Part shown: positions 45,900 to 58,081 of the stretch, in pieces
Layout of the letters: each line of letters opens with the position of its first letter
How positions within the stretch are numbered: position 1 is the stretch's first letter
NCBI GenBank assembly: GCA_028641055.1
Contig: CM054061.1
Span: 30,801,523-30,865,522, forward strand
Reading direction: 5' to 3'
DNA length: 64,000 bases
DNA from: Alopecurus myosuroides
Taxonomy: Eukaryota > Streptophyta > Magnoliopsida > Poales > Poaceae
The notes under the pieces: model-generated
The model's input: the letters and a program-made list of their open reading frames with translations, nothing else
What the model was told of the DNA's origin: nothing
The model's database searches: none
Position numbers and translations under genes: made by a program

Positions 45900-48800
45900 A
45901 TGATAACAGCCATTTGGAACATGAGGGGGGCAGGAAAAAAAGGTATGACAACCTGCCTCACTGACATCATTGCTGATTTTAAGGTGGATTTCATTGGACT
46001 ACAAGAAACCGTGAAAAAGAGCTATACCCCTGCCTTTAAAAAAATTGATCCTAAGGACGCCTTTTTTTGGAAGTGGATACCTTCGGTGGGAAAATCTGGA
46101 GGCATTTTGTGCGGTGCTAGATATGAAACCTTGGGTGTGCAAACGGTGAAATGCGGGGAATTCATGATTCTGATGAACCTTTGGGATAATGTGAGAAAAT
46201 GTCGTTGGTCTGTTATCACGGTATATGGCCCAGCACATGAGAACATGAAAATGTCTTTTTTATCTGAGCTTGCTTCCTTTTGCAATGCAATTCAGGGACC
46301 CTATATTGTGGGTGGGGATTTCAATATTTTGAGAAGTTGCAAAGAAAAAAATAAACCTTGTATTCTACCTCACTCCTCGGGAGTTTTAAATTCTATTATT
46401 CACTCTTTGGCTCTGAAATATATTCATATGAAGGGTGGCATTTATACTTGGTCGAATAAACAAAAAAAACCTACGTTGGAACGGTTGGATCGAGTACTTA
46501 TGTCCCCTGATTGGGAGGGTTTGTTTCCTTTGGCATTTATTAACAAAGTAGTGAGAGACCAATCGGATCACAATATTTTGATTGTGGACTCTAGGATTGT
46601 AACCATGTTCCAAAAAATGAAGAGTTTCACTTTGACACCTCGTGGTTAAAGAAAAATGACTTCCTGGATATTATTAAAAAAAATCTAGGAGCAACCTGTG
46701 AAAAGTAAAGACCAGATTGATATTATCAATATCAAAATTAAAAAAGTGAAGTGCTACCTTAAAGGTTGGGGAGCCAATACTATTGGGCATACCAAGAAAA
46801 TAAAGAAAGAATTAAGAGAGGAGTTACAATCCTTGGAAACCAAAGAGGAAGAGTCTGTCCTATCCCATGATGAACAGACGTGTCGGTTCCATATTCAGGT
46901 GAAGTTGTATGAAATTTATGTGGAGGAAGAAGCATATTGGCATCAAAGTTCTCATGGCAGGTGGCTTTTGGAGGGTGATTTAAACACGGCCTATTTTTAT
47001 CGTATTGCGAACGGGAGAAAAAGAAAAAACACGGTCCAGAACCTTCAAGATGGGAATGTAACTATTGAGGGTACCAAAAACCTACTGCATCATGCAACCA
47101 TGTATTACAAGGAGTTGTTTGGCCCGGCACCTGGCAATACTTTCATTATGTCCCCTTTTTTGTGTTCTGATTCTGAGAAGTTAAGTGTAGACGACAATAT
47201 AAAGTTGGATAGACCCTTTTTCGTTGAGGAAGTTAGAACTGCCCTTTTTTCAATGGAAAAAAATAGAGCCCCTGGTCTAGACAATATCCCCATTGAGTTT
47301 TATCAAACATGTTGGGACCTAGTAAAAGATGATATAATGAGACTGTTTTACCATTTTTGGGCGAGAAAACTTGATATTCAACGTCTAAACTATGGGGTGA
47401 TAATGTTGCTTCCTAAAGTTACTGATGCTAATAAGATACAACAATATAGGCCTATTTGCCTCCTCCGATGCATTTACAAGCTTATTACAAAAACTCTCAC
47501 GCTTAGATTGGACTCCTATGCTCATAAACTTTTTAGTCATCATCAAAATGCTTTTATCAAAGGCCGTAACATTCTAGATGGCATTTTCTCGTTACACGAA
47601 GTCATGCACCACACTCATGTTAAGAAAAGAACTGGGATCATTCTGAAATTAGACTTTGAAAAGGCCTACGACAAAGTTAACTGGGAGTTTTTAATCACTT
47701 GTCTTAAAGCCCGAGATTTTTCAGAGATTGTGTGGATGGGTCAAATCGAGCTTGTTTAATGGTACTTTAAGTGTGAAGTTGAATAATGAATATGGTCCCT
47801 ATTTTCAAAGTGCAAAAGGCGTTCGCCAAGGCGATCCCATGTCTCCTACTCTTTTTAACTTGGTTGCCGAGAGTCTTACTAAGATGGTTCTAATGGCACA
47901 AATAACGGACTCATTACGGGGTTGGCACCAGATCTTGTTCCAAATGGGGTAGCTATTTTACAATACGCGGACGACACCATTTTATGTCTGGATCACAACC
48001 CTGATCAGGCCATAAACCTGAAGCTTTTGCTGTATATGTTTGAACTTATGTCAGGCTTAAAAATTAACTTCGAAAAGAACGAAATCTTTGTGATTGGAGG
48101 GGATAATGATATTGCTCAGTATTATTCTCACATTTTTTTCATGTCAAGTGGGTCAGTTACTTATAAAATATCTTGGGATGCCAGTTACATTCGCCAACCT
48201 AAAAACTATAGATTGGGAATTCCTGGATGCTAAAGTGCTCAAAAAATTGGATTCATGGATTTGTGAATCAGCTTCCTCTGGTTCTAGATTAACTCTACTG
48301 GAGTCTAGTTTGACGGGCATTCCTTATTACTACATGTCCCTTCATATGTTAAATAAGACTATTATTGAAAAATTGGATAAGCATCGTTGTCGTTTCTTCT
48401 GGTCTGGGAAGAGAAAAAAGAGGGCCTATCATATGGTTAAATGGAAAAAAGTGTGTAGGTCGAAGAAAAAAGGTGGCTTAGGGGTGAAAGACCTACATAA
48501 GCAGAATTTGGCCTTGCTATGTAAATGGTGGTGGAAACTTGATACCCAGCAAGGTCTGTGGCAAACTATCGTAAAAAATAAATATATGAAAAACAAAACC
48601 ATTGTGGATCTGCAACCTAGGACGACTGATTCTCCCTATTGGAAGAACATTTTGAAGGTAAAAAAGGGTAAAAAAAAAGATTTTGGACTGACCCCTGGTT
48701 GAAGGATTCCGCTTTATGTGAAAAATACTCAATCTTATATGATATTTCTCATGTGAAGAATATATCCTATTACGAGGTTCTGGAGAAGGAGGGGGAGATA

Positions 48801-49535
48801 CCTTTTCGCAGAAACCTGGATGGGACGCTTACGGCTCAGTGGGAAGCTGTCAAGAATGCCATGAATCATAATCATGTGAGTGTCTTGGAGGATGAGGTAG
48901 TTTGGAAACTTTCTGCTAATGGAAAGTACTCCACTGCTTCGATGTATAGTTGGCTGGAGAGACACCTTGGTGGGGCTGATAATGGGTTTATTTGGAAAGC
49001 CAAGTTGCCTTTGAAAATAAAGATTTTAATGTGGCAATTATATCAAGATGCGATTCCTTCTCGTGATAATATGCGTAAGAGAAAGTGGTCGGGTTGTCCT
49101 AGTTGTTCTTTCGGTAATAATGTGGAAACACCAAGCCACCTCTTCTTCTCGTGTCGGGTAGCGAAAGTAATTTGGGGTGTGATGGGTAAATGCTTGGGCA
49201 CGACAAACATACCTGGTAACATTTGGCAAAGTTGGGTGTGGTTTTTCTCCTATCTTCCTGGAGAGGAGAAACTCTTTACTGTTATTTTTGCTGCACTATG
49301 TTGGTCTATTTGGACCATCAGGAACAAAGTGACCTTTGACAACTACAGGTTATTGGCTCCTGATGTAGTTATATACACTATGGCTTCTTTCATTTCTTAT
49401 TGGGCAGGGTTGTACAAAGAAGAGGAGGCGACGGAGCTGAAGGACAGAGCCGCCAAGCTGATGAAAACTGCGGGAGATGTGGTAAAAGCAAGGGCAGCGC
49501 CGAGGACACCGCTGCTGATGCTTGAGGACGCTTGA
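45900..49535 (+). pseudogene. LINE ORF2: endonuclease, reverse transcriptase, zinc-binding domain, frameshifted
   Basis: It begins MITAIWNMRGAGKKGM, the APE endonuclease start. LQET, VGGDFN (about 46306), LERLDRVLMS and DQSDHN (about 46560) follow. The RT part has NRAPGLDNIPIEFYQ, QYRPICLL, FIKGRNILDG, KLDFEKAYDKVNWEF, KGVRQGDPMSPTLFN and QYADD (47961-47975), the catalytic box. The C-terminal zf-RVT region reads LPLKIKILMWQ, CPSC, ETPSHLFFSC, KVIW (49010-49180). In active elements ORF2 nicks DNA and copies the RNA in place. Reading needs frame changes near 46620, 47730, 47920, 48130 and 48690 and passes a stop near 46690, so it is dead. It starts 90 bases after ORF1 ends, in the usual LINE order. 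Confidence 0.93.
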
Positions 49536-50249
49536 TCTCGTGGTGATTCTGGTGACTTGTTGACGATGGACATACTCCATTTGGTCTCGGAGAAAAAAAG
49601 ACTTTGTGATGTTAGCTTCCTGATGCTTTTGGTGCTGTTTAGATGAAGTCTGTTTCGGATTTGTTCCCCTGAACACTTGCTGTGGTAGGTTTTGTAGTCA
49701 GAGTGTTGTCAGGTTTTTGCCCCGTAGCGGTTGTTTTGATGTCGAGCAACTGTCAGCGGGTTTCCTGCCGATGCAAGGGCTCTTTTCATTTCTTGTTTCC
49801 TTGTATCCCGTTCTCTTGGCACCATCGTGCTGGTACAATAACAACCGCCATGCTTGCAGCGGCTCTAGCAGAAGCGCCGACACTTCTGATGATGCAGCTC
49901 TCCAGCTTCGTAGCATTGCATTTTGCAGTCTTGGTGCCATATTAAGGTTTCAAGTGAAGAAGAATTGTAAAAAAGAAAACAGAGGGCCAACTAAAGAACA
50001 AACTGACCTGATGTACCTTTTTTTCTCCCTACTTTTTTTCCCTCTCTGAGAAACAGAAAGTTCAGGTCTTTTTCGTCAAATGTCCGCACCGTTACTCCAT
50101 GTGCATGTTATTATTTGGACATAAAGATAGACATCATAAGGGAATGTGATTTACCCTCTCTCTCTCTGTTTTCTGAATCATAAGTTCTGGTGTAAGCGGA
50201 GACAACGGCACAATTGCAGGTGCAGAATGACCCGATAATGTTGTGCATG
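49536..50249 (+). other. Probable LINE 3' UTR
   Basis: Non-coding, T- and G-rich like plant LINE 3' UTRs. A short 'gaattgtaaaaaagaaaac' stretch at ~49960 may be the worn end of the element; no target duplication was found. Confidence 0.4.
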
Positions 50250-50257
50250 AACTGTTG

Positions 50258-50403
50258 CAGTGGCGAAACTAGAGACTAGAGTCATTGGGTTAACACTGTT
50301 ATGTGCATAGTGTTTCTGCAATATTAATCATTGATTTATCACCGATTTACAAGATTTTGTTGGGTTCATGTGAACCCAACGGTTGTGTGCCAGCTCCGCC
50401 ACT
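50258..50403. mobile_element. hAT-type MITE candidate, ~146 bp
   Basis: Left end CAGTGGCGAAACTAG and right end CCAGCTCCGCCACT are inverted repeats of the kind seen in grass hAT MITEs. Both sides carry ACTGTTG (50251-50257 and 50405-50411), a 7-base direct repeat consistent with a damaged 8-bp target duplication. Confidence 0.6.
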
Positions 50404-50411
50404 TACTGTTG

Positions 50412-50870
50412 ATGTCCATTTTAGCTTGTAACCTAGATTTCTAGTCAGCTTCATGCGAGTGATCTCATGATCTGACCTGGACAGTGGATAGTTATCACTA
50501 GTACTGCTATTACTGCTTGGAGTAATCAAGACAAGACGATTATGGTTCCAATCTCGATAGCACTGTCACTTCTAGTTTCATGAGGACCAAATGCATTGTG
50601 TAGGGCAGCCCCGGTGTTCGTTGCAGAACCAAAAGGCCGAGTCCCCACTAAATGTTGCTATCAGCATGTGTGCTTGTTGTTTTTAAAGTACTACTAGTAC
50701 AGTAGCAGTATAGTACTATGTCGATTGAGAGAACCGATAGGACATATTCCAGAGTGCAACTGATGGAATACTGCTATATATTTTGAAACTGTGATGTGTA
50801 AAATGCCCGCCTGCCAAGAACGTCAAGCTTGATGAGGTTGCCACCAATTAGAGGAAAACATAGCGTCGAC
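50412..50870 (+). repeat. Dispersed duplicate segment, copy A
   Basis: Collinear with 62600-62890: shared strings include agcttgtaacct, gtcagctt, agtactgctatta, taatcaag, cgattatgg, ccactaaatgttg, tcaagcttg and attgccaccaatta/gttgccaccaatta. Copy A has ~150 extra bases at 50660-50800. No ORF. Confidence 0.75.
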
Positions 50871-50889
50871 AGTCTTCATCTACTTGAGT

Positions 50890-51021
50890 AGTTTAGGCTT
50901 GTCGTCATCTTGTTTTGTCGGTTCTTGGATTTCGACTGTGTGAATTCTATATATGAATGCAGAGGCCGGGTGTAATACTTAAAGTTTTTAAGTAATAAAA
51001 ACCCTTTATCCAAAAAAAAAA
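50890..51021 (+). mobile_element. LINE-like 3' tail with A run
   Basis: 'gaatgcagaggccgggtgtaa' followed by 'aataaaaaccctttatcc' and ten A residues is the stereotyped end of plant LINE 3' UTRs. It may be the tail of the ORF1/ORF2 LINE above or of a separate truncated copy. Confidence 0.55.
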
Positions 51022-52862
51022 CTTGAACATTAATTTAAGTGGAAAAGTAAACCATGAACAAGTGTAACTAAAGAGTGCTCTATTATAAACTGAATCTAAC
51101 GGTACTTTGTTCTTATTGTATAGAACAATTAAATCTTAATGGAATAGGTAAAAACACATTTGGAAAATAATTTTGGAGGCAAAGCCAAATTCTGGAAACA
51201 AATATAGCTTTTAGTGGTATGTATTTAAAAGTGATTCGATCTCCATACCCCCTTTGTTATTTTTCACCACAATCCTATGGCATATAGAAATTTTACCCAG
51301 ATGCTAACTAAGGTTATTTTCGTCGAAAAAGGAGAATAGTAGGTGTAGTCTATAATTTACTCAATTGCTTTAAAAAATACAATCTATACCAGTTAGTCCA
51401 GAACCATATTTTAGCTTGCTTGGCGCATAAATAGCACCACACATGTGTCTCGTGGAAAAATTATGTGAAACAATAATCCACAAGAAAGGCCTACATGAAA
51501 GTCGGGATAAAAAAGAGAAAGATGCAATGATAAAGAAATATGCTAACATTTAATGATTATTTTTCCTTCCATTTCCGTGTTTTCGATGCGTTTATAACTT
51601 TGTGTTTAAATATGGTTCATTTCTCTTCAATTCCCTCGTTTTATCCAGGCAGCATTGGCCTTTGGTCATGCTGCTATCAGTGTCAGCCGAGTGCTCTTGT
51701 GGCTCGTGTCATCGATGACCTTCCGCCGCATCTAACAACGTATGTTTTTTTCGACACCAGGTTAGGATGAGCTTGGAGAAATTAAGGATCCAAACTTGTG
51801 TTTTCGAGCTCTTTTCTAAAATTTCATTTAGATTTTTAACTGTTAATCTAGATTTTAAGTTATAATATGTATACGTAACTATTTTTCTTCTTATTGTAAG
51901 TGACTTCAGTTTGTATGGGTATCTTATTAGAGAACTCGTCTATATATAGTATATGGCTATAGTGTGCATATATTTACGATAAGGTTGGTTTTTTATTCCC
52001 GTGAAATGTCACTACTAGTCAGCAATCACCGTGTTAGAATCATCACCTGAAGGCCAAGCTAAGCTAGGTACATACAATTTAGACCAGTTGATTATTTTTC
52101 CATTATCACCTGAATAATAAATCCGATAATTATAGTGTTTGGCATAGAAGTAAGTCCTAGAAATTAATATACTTTGTACACTTGCGACTTAGTGAGAATA
52201 ACTGGTTTGTATAGCATTTTCGTATTTTACCGGTTCCATGCAGCGTAATTCATCCGTCCAAACTCTCTCCTTCTTTTCTCGTCTCCCTCAAAATTAAACT
52301 AGAGATAGTAATATGTAGCGGCTAAGAGCATACACGTCATGCAGCACGCATCATCCATCTGTCACTCCCTAGGTAAGTCCCAAGCTTCAACTATTTTTTT
52401 TTTCTTTTTTGGAGAATGAAAATGGTTGAGCCTCGGTTCATAGGTGATGGAGTGACAGGTGTACAGTGCATAGTGCACTGCATGCCATGTACGCTCTCAC
52501 GGCCGCGTTGCTTTAATGGTCTATCCAATTGCATGGGAGAAGATAAAAAAGCGGAGCGTTTGGACGATATGAATTATGCTCCATGCGGCCGGTAAAATAA
52601 AAGAAGCTACGAACCATTCATGCTGACTAACTCGCTAGCGTAAAAGTATGTTAATTCCTAGGTGCTCCTTCTACGCAACACACTATGATGGTAGGTTTAG
52701 TATTCAGGTGATAATGCAGAAATCAATTGCTCTAAATGTAAGTTAGCCTTCAAGTTATGATCTTAACATGGCACCTTCTGGTTAGCGGCGACACTTCACA
52801 AACAACAATAAGTGGACCTTGTCATAAATATATGCATGCTCCAACCATATAATATACTAGTA
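51022..52862. other. AT-rich intergenic stretch
   Basis: Short frames only; no known element end and no RNA gene seen. Confidence 0.4.
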
Positions 52863-53113
52863 CCTCCGTTACTCAAAATAAGGCGTATAAATTTAGTCAA
52901 AAGTCAACTTACAATAAGTTTGATCAATCATATAGACAAAAATAATCTATTTTAGAATACCAAATTAATATCATTAGACTCACTAAACAGTATATTTTTC
53001 ATAGTATGTTAGTTAAATCTTGTAAATGTTCATTATTTTGTTTAAAAGATGGGTCAAAGTTATACTATGTTGACTCTTGACTAAAAATACACGCTTATTT
53101 TGCGAAACTGAGG
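52863..53113. mobile_element. Stowaway-like MITE 1 (~251 bp)
   Basis: Starts CCTCCGTTACTCAAAATAAG after TA and ends CTTATTTTGCGAAACTGAGG before TA. The inverted ends and TA flanks fit Tc1/mariner-type Stowaway elements. Confidence 0.8.
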
Positions 53114-53118
53114 TAGTA

Positions 53119-53347
53119 CTCCCTCCATTCTTTTACTCCGCGTAAAGTCAGACCAAGTTTATAGAACACAAAATGTTAATAGTTATAATACCAAATAGAT
53201 ATAATATGAAAGTATATTACATGATAAATCAAATGATACTAATTTGGTATTGTGAATGTTAATAATTTGTGCTATAAAATTGGTCAAACTTTAGCAAATT
53301 AGACTTTAGACAAACCTAATACGCGGAGTAAAATCAAACAGAGGGAG
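53119..53347. mobile_element. Stowaway MITE 2 (229 bp)
   Basis: CTCCCTCCATTCTTTTACTC ... GAGTAAAATCAAACAGAGGGAG is flanked by TA on both sides. It lies five bases from MITE 1. Confidence 0.9.
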
Positions 53348-53403
53348 TACTATAAAGAGTCCGCTATAATAAGAATAAAAATAGTTACCTATATGTAGAA
53401 GTA

Positions 53404-53660
53404 CTCACTTCGTTTCTTTTTACTCCGCGTATTAGATTTTTCCAAAGTCAATCTTGGTAAAGTTTGACCAATTTTATAGGAAAAAATATTAACATTGAAG
53501 ATACCAAATCAATATAATTTAATTCATCATATAATATAATTTCATATTATATCGATTTGGTATTATAAATATTGTTATTTTATTTTATAAACTTGGTCAA
53601 ACTTTAAAATGTTTGACTTAAGACAATTCTAATATGCGGAGTAAAAAGGAACAGAGGGAG
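53404..53660. mobile_element. Stowaway MITE 3 (257 bp)
   Basis: CTCACTTCGTTTCTTTTTAC ... AAAAAGGAACAGAGGGAG, TA on both sides. It shares 'tactccgcgta' and 'gcggagtaaaa' with MITE 2, so the same family. Confidence 0.9.
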
Positions 53661-55299
53661 TATTAGAACTTAATTAAAATCCAAAACAAATTGCAGAAAA
53701 GCAAAAAAGACAAGGTTGGTTCCTTACCTTCTCCAACGCAATCCTGCCCTTGTGCCAAAAAGGACAGGCGCTGCTAGGTGTTACAAAAGGTCACCGGTGA
53801 CATGACCCACATTGGTGCACATATGATTGTGGATTGCGGTGGAAAATAACACGGGCGGTTTGGAGATCAAATACTTCTACATACATACCACAAAAAGTGA
53901 ATTTAATAGTAACATGTGTTTCCAAAAAAATTGTGGCTCTAAAATTCTGTTCCAAATATAATTTATCTACTCTATAAATATTAATTGTTATATACATTAA
54001 GATTATTAATCTCACATCGGTTCACACCTTCAAATATTATTTTGCCGAATATAAATGCAAAAAATTAATTCATTGTTTTATTGTAAAACTTATTTTTGGT
54101 TCAAACATCATTAACTATTTGGGTGTATTCGGTTCACATAACTAAAACGTTCAACTAAGTTTGTTCCCTACAATATAAACATCCTCTCTCTATATATATA
54201 AATAAATGGCAATATGTTCCTTTTCTTCACGACGAGCCATTTTCGGACTATACCTTATTTTATTTTTGTGAGGTTTCATAGTCCTGAATGTGAAATCGTT
54301 AAATAAGGTGCATCATGTTTTCTTAAAAAAAACAAGATTATCATCAGCGAGTCAAGGAAGATATGAACAATGTGTAGAACAAATTATCATTGTTGATCCA
54401 AGAAATGTTTGTGCACGTGGCTAAAGTTTCTCCTCGATGGTTTATATTTGTCCTCAACTTTGATCCATGCATTTTCTGCGTTAAATAAGTCAACCGCAAA
54501 TTATTTTGAGCAACAGAACTATACAAAAACATGTATAAAGATGTAGGCATGTATTAAGACGTCACTTACTTTGCAGTGAAGGGGTAAAGAGGAGAAAAAA
54601 TTATGTACATAAACTAAAGATGAACAATTAGCATTTTTGACACATGAAAGATGGCTTGCGAGGAACACGTCGTACGTACATGCATACCAGCAGACCTGAG
54701 TTAATTTGCTTGGGGCGGGGGGGGGGGGGATGTGTGCTTATTAGGTTGTAGCTAGAGAGCCAAACTTGCATGGAATTTGTAGGGATTTGCGTATTGTTTG
54801 GTTGCATATGAGACATAGTAACATAGACTAGTACCATATATGATACTCTACACTGTGACTAGTCTAAAGAAGTGGTCAGGTAGGCCTTACGGGTAATGTT
54901 GAGTTAACCGTTTATGCGGTTGCAGGCAAGCGCACAAAGGGAGGAGGCAGAAATTCCCTGAGATTTTACATGCTCCTCTCAAAGTCCATGCAAGACGCCA
55001 CCACACCAGATACCAGTGGATGCAATTCTACCAATCCCACTTATTTCCATGATTTTTTGGCCCTTTTCTCATGTTTGGTTGCTCTTCTTAATGAGCATGA
55101 CGACTGCTAACTGTTGGGGGCGGTCTCCTTCATAATAGGTACTCCCACCAAGCAAACAGGTCTCGCTCGGATGAACACAGGCGGCCGCCACCGCCCTATC
55201 TCACACCACCGGACAAACCGAGCATAGATCCGGAATCTCCGCGACATCCTCTCTCCATTCATCTCAAAGCCTAGTCCCCAACAGTGGTGCCCCCGCTCA
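53661..55299. other. Intergenic stretch with a possible tiny LTR
   Basis: Mostly AT-rich. A G run lies at 54714-54729. A 172-bp unit at 55112-55283 runs TGTTGGGG...CCCCAACA and is followed by TGGTGCCCCCGC, which looks like a short LTR plus a tRNA-primer site. No second copy was seen. Confidence 0.35.
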
Positions 55300-56632
55300 G
55301 GCAGCACCGGAGGGCCCCCGAACCGTAGCCAACACCCCTAGGCCGTTGCCACTGCCGACGCCGGTGGTGGTGGCGGTGCCCGTCTCGCCAAAGGTGGAGG
55401 GCTGAGGAGGCACGCATTAGCGGTGCATCAGGGCGGAGATGCATGGTGGCGGGCACGTGTGGTTGGTGGATGCTGGAGGAGAAGATGCGGGGTGGAGGCG
55501 CTAGGGGAGGCGTATCGGGCGTGGCGATAGTCCACAACGATGCCATCTGAGGCCGATGCTGCCATGGCGAGCGGCGGCGGCAGCAGTCCCATCCCAGGTC
55601 CAATCTGGATTGACAAGTTGCGACAACCACTACGAGCGGCCAAACAGGCTGCTATCCGTGGAAGGCGACAGCGTGGACATCTTAAGCACCGGATTCAACC
55701 GGGTCGGCAGCGAGCTAGTTCATCTTCTCCTCTGCAGCCGGCTGGTGGCGTGGGGGCTACTAGCTTGAATTGAATAAAGGTGGATGGCCCCGCTGTTCTT
55801 CGAGTGCCAAATCGCTGATCTTCTTCATGCAGACCTCCATGATCTGGCTGCCGACGAGTTTCGGTCTTCCCCTTGGAGGTCACCGCTGTTTGGCGCATGG
55901 TTCCATGAGATATCTAGATCGGAATTGATCTGTTCATGCACGTCCTTATCTACGGCCAGAGAGGCTTCATGAGGGAGAGGCGGGAAGATCCGATGTCTTG
56001 ACGGTCTCATGGGACATGTCAAAGTAGATTTCCAAGGCATCGACGGTGGTGAAGAAAGTCATAGTTGCTGCGATCGTAGGCTTGTGATGTCGGAGAGGAT
56101 TTTGGGTTGGGATGAAGACTTGCGGCATAGGCTTTCCTGTGTGTCGGGTGTAGGTCACTTGCAGTAGCGGCCTTGGCAGGAGGGGGCAGAAACACACGTG
56201 GACAATATTCTAGTGGTGCATCTCGAGTACCATGCCGTTACTTTCAGGGTGAAAGTCCAAGGTCTGGCCTTAATGTGTTGTGTCTCGCAATTGCCTTGCT
56301 AAAGGCATTATTTTGGTTTCTCGGTCTTTCTGCTGGGTGAAAACTCAAGATCCTTGATTAGGCGACAACAATGCTTTTGCATTGTTTTCTTCTTGGAGGC
56401 GTCGCTTTCAGATAACCTTTTTGCGGTCCAGGTGTTGCCTTCGGTGGTGGTTAGAGTGTTGCTGATGTGAGTGTTTCATCACTGCGACGGGGTCTTTATT
56501 TTTATTTTATTTTTTCTCTCTCTTTTATTTTGTTCTTAGCTGTGTGCACCCTGATATCTTTCGATGTCGTGTTGGTGCACAGGCTGTGTGTAATTGGTAT
56601 CTTCGCGATATTAGTATATTCACTTAAAAAAC
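55300..56632 (+). mobile_element. LINE-like 3'-end fragment
   Basis: The right end 'agctgtgtgcaccctgata...gcacaggctgtgtgtaattggtatc...ttcacttaaaaaa' is characteristic of grass LINE 3' UTRs. The upstream G+C-rich part has no ORF I can match. The left limit is uncertain and no target duplication was identified. Confidence 0.45.
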
Positions 56633-57450
56633 TTTTGTGGGGCTAGCACGAAACAACGAAAATCCAATACGGGGGACAACGGAAACCAAATAGGCTCTTA
56701 TGATCGCAGATGCATTGCATGGATGACATTACTAGCAGAACAGAGGGATGTACCTTGCCAACAGTTTGACCATGCTCACATCCGTGCTCCGCGATCTATA
56801 TCTCTCATTTTTACCCATCTATTATTGTGTGTGGGACCCACGTGGAGGGGCTTTGAGTCGTTTCCATGTGCAGGTTGAGCTTGCTAGGGTTGGGTGCTCG
56901 ATTGGGACAAAACGGAATGGAAACGGTCACACCTATGAGAAGGTATGGATGGTCAAAGCAAGAATGACTATTGGGTGCATGGGATGGGGTAGCCCTAAAA
57001 GGGATTTCACTGTTTGCAAAAATACTGACTATCCCTTTCATTCTATTTTTTTCTGTTCACCACATCTAAGAAAAAATGAGATAATACATGATTTATTCAA
57101 ACAAAACAATTATTGAAATTATCTTGTTAAATTATCATTGATGAGTAAGAAATCATCTACTTCTCGAGTTTGTCTTAGCGAGCTAGATAATAGTAAAAAA
57201 AAATGAGTAAGGCATAGTAAGCAATCGTGTAAACAAAAGGAACACAACTCAACCCATCACGACCCACCTAGAGCTTATCCATAGTAAGCCTATAAATACT
57301 TGCCCACAAGTGTGATCACTCTCTTTCCATTTCTTAACAGGTATCCAACCCCAATGAAACCCAATGCGGTCGTGAAACAGTCTTGAACCCCCTTGCGTGG
57401 TGCCCACTCATCATCGACTCACGCCAACCGCACACCTGGAACACCCCCCC
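56633..57450. other. Intergenic stretch, no gene seen
   Basis: A 122-codon frame at 56748-57116 has no recognisable domain and no supporting signals; treated as chance. Confidence 0.35.
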
Positions 57451-57469
57451 CCCCACTACTAGAGAAAAG

Positions 57470-57790
57470 ATTATTGGAGGCTCGTTTTTTTGTTATTCGA
57501 GGCGCATATGGAATGAGCCTCGAACGCCAAGCCTCGCATATTTTGGCTTATTAGAGGCGCATTTTGAAATGCGCCTCCTATACCTGCATATAGGAGGCGC
57601 ATTTGAAATGCGCCTCCTATAAGTTATACGAGGCGCATTTAATAATGAGCCTCCTATAAGTTATAGGAGGCGCATTCCAGAATGCGCCTCGTATAAGTTA
57701 TAGGAGGCGCATTCCAGAATGCGCCTCGTATAAGTTATAGGAGGCTCATTTCGGAATGCGCCTCCTATAAGTTATAAGAGGCTCATTACT
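57470..57790. repeat. Left subterminal repeats of the CACTA element
   Basis: Some six palindromes of the form AGGCGCATTCCAGAATGCGC plus CT, separated by 'cctataagttatagg'. Such motifs bind the CACTA transposase complex (TNPA-type) in known elements. Confidence 0.9.
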
Positions 57791-58081
57791 GGAAGAAAGT
57801 AGAACAGAGCTCGCTAAACATGGTTTTGGACGGGGAAGGGACAACTAGCCAAAGCGAATGCCCGGCCCGCCAGATCTGCAAAGAGATCTCGCATTTGAGG
57901 TACTACCACATACAGATCCAAAAAGTATGAATCGATCGATCGAGATTGAAAAATGCTCTATTATAATCACCAATGAATCATCATACAGTAGTACAATTTT
58001 GCAGGCATTATCGGAAAAAACAAATTCTCAAACTGTTAATCTTTTATTTGGAAGCAAACGCAGTTCCCAAGCGCCTGTCTG

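Noticed and set aside
54714..54729. Long G run
   Set aside because: Simple homopolymer tract; no structure or element boundary around it.
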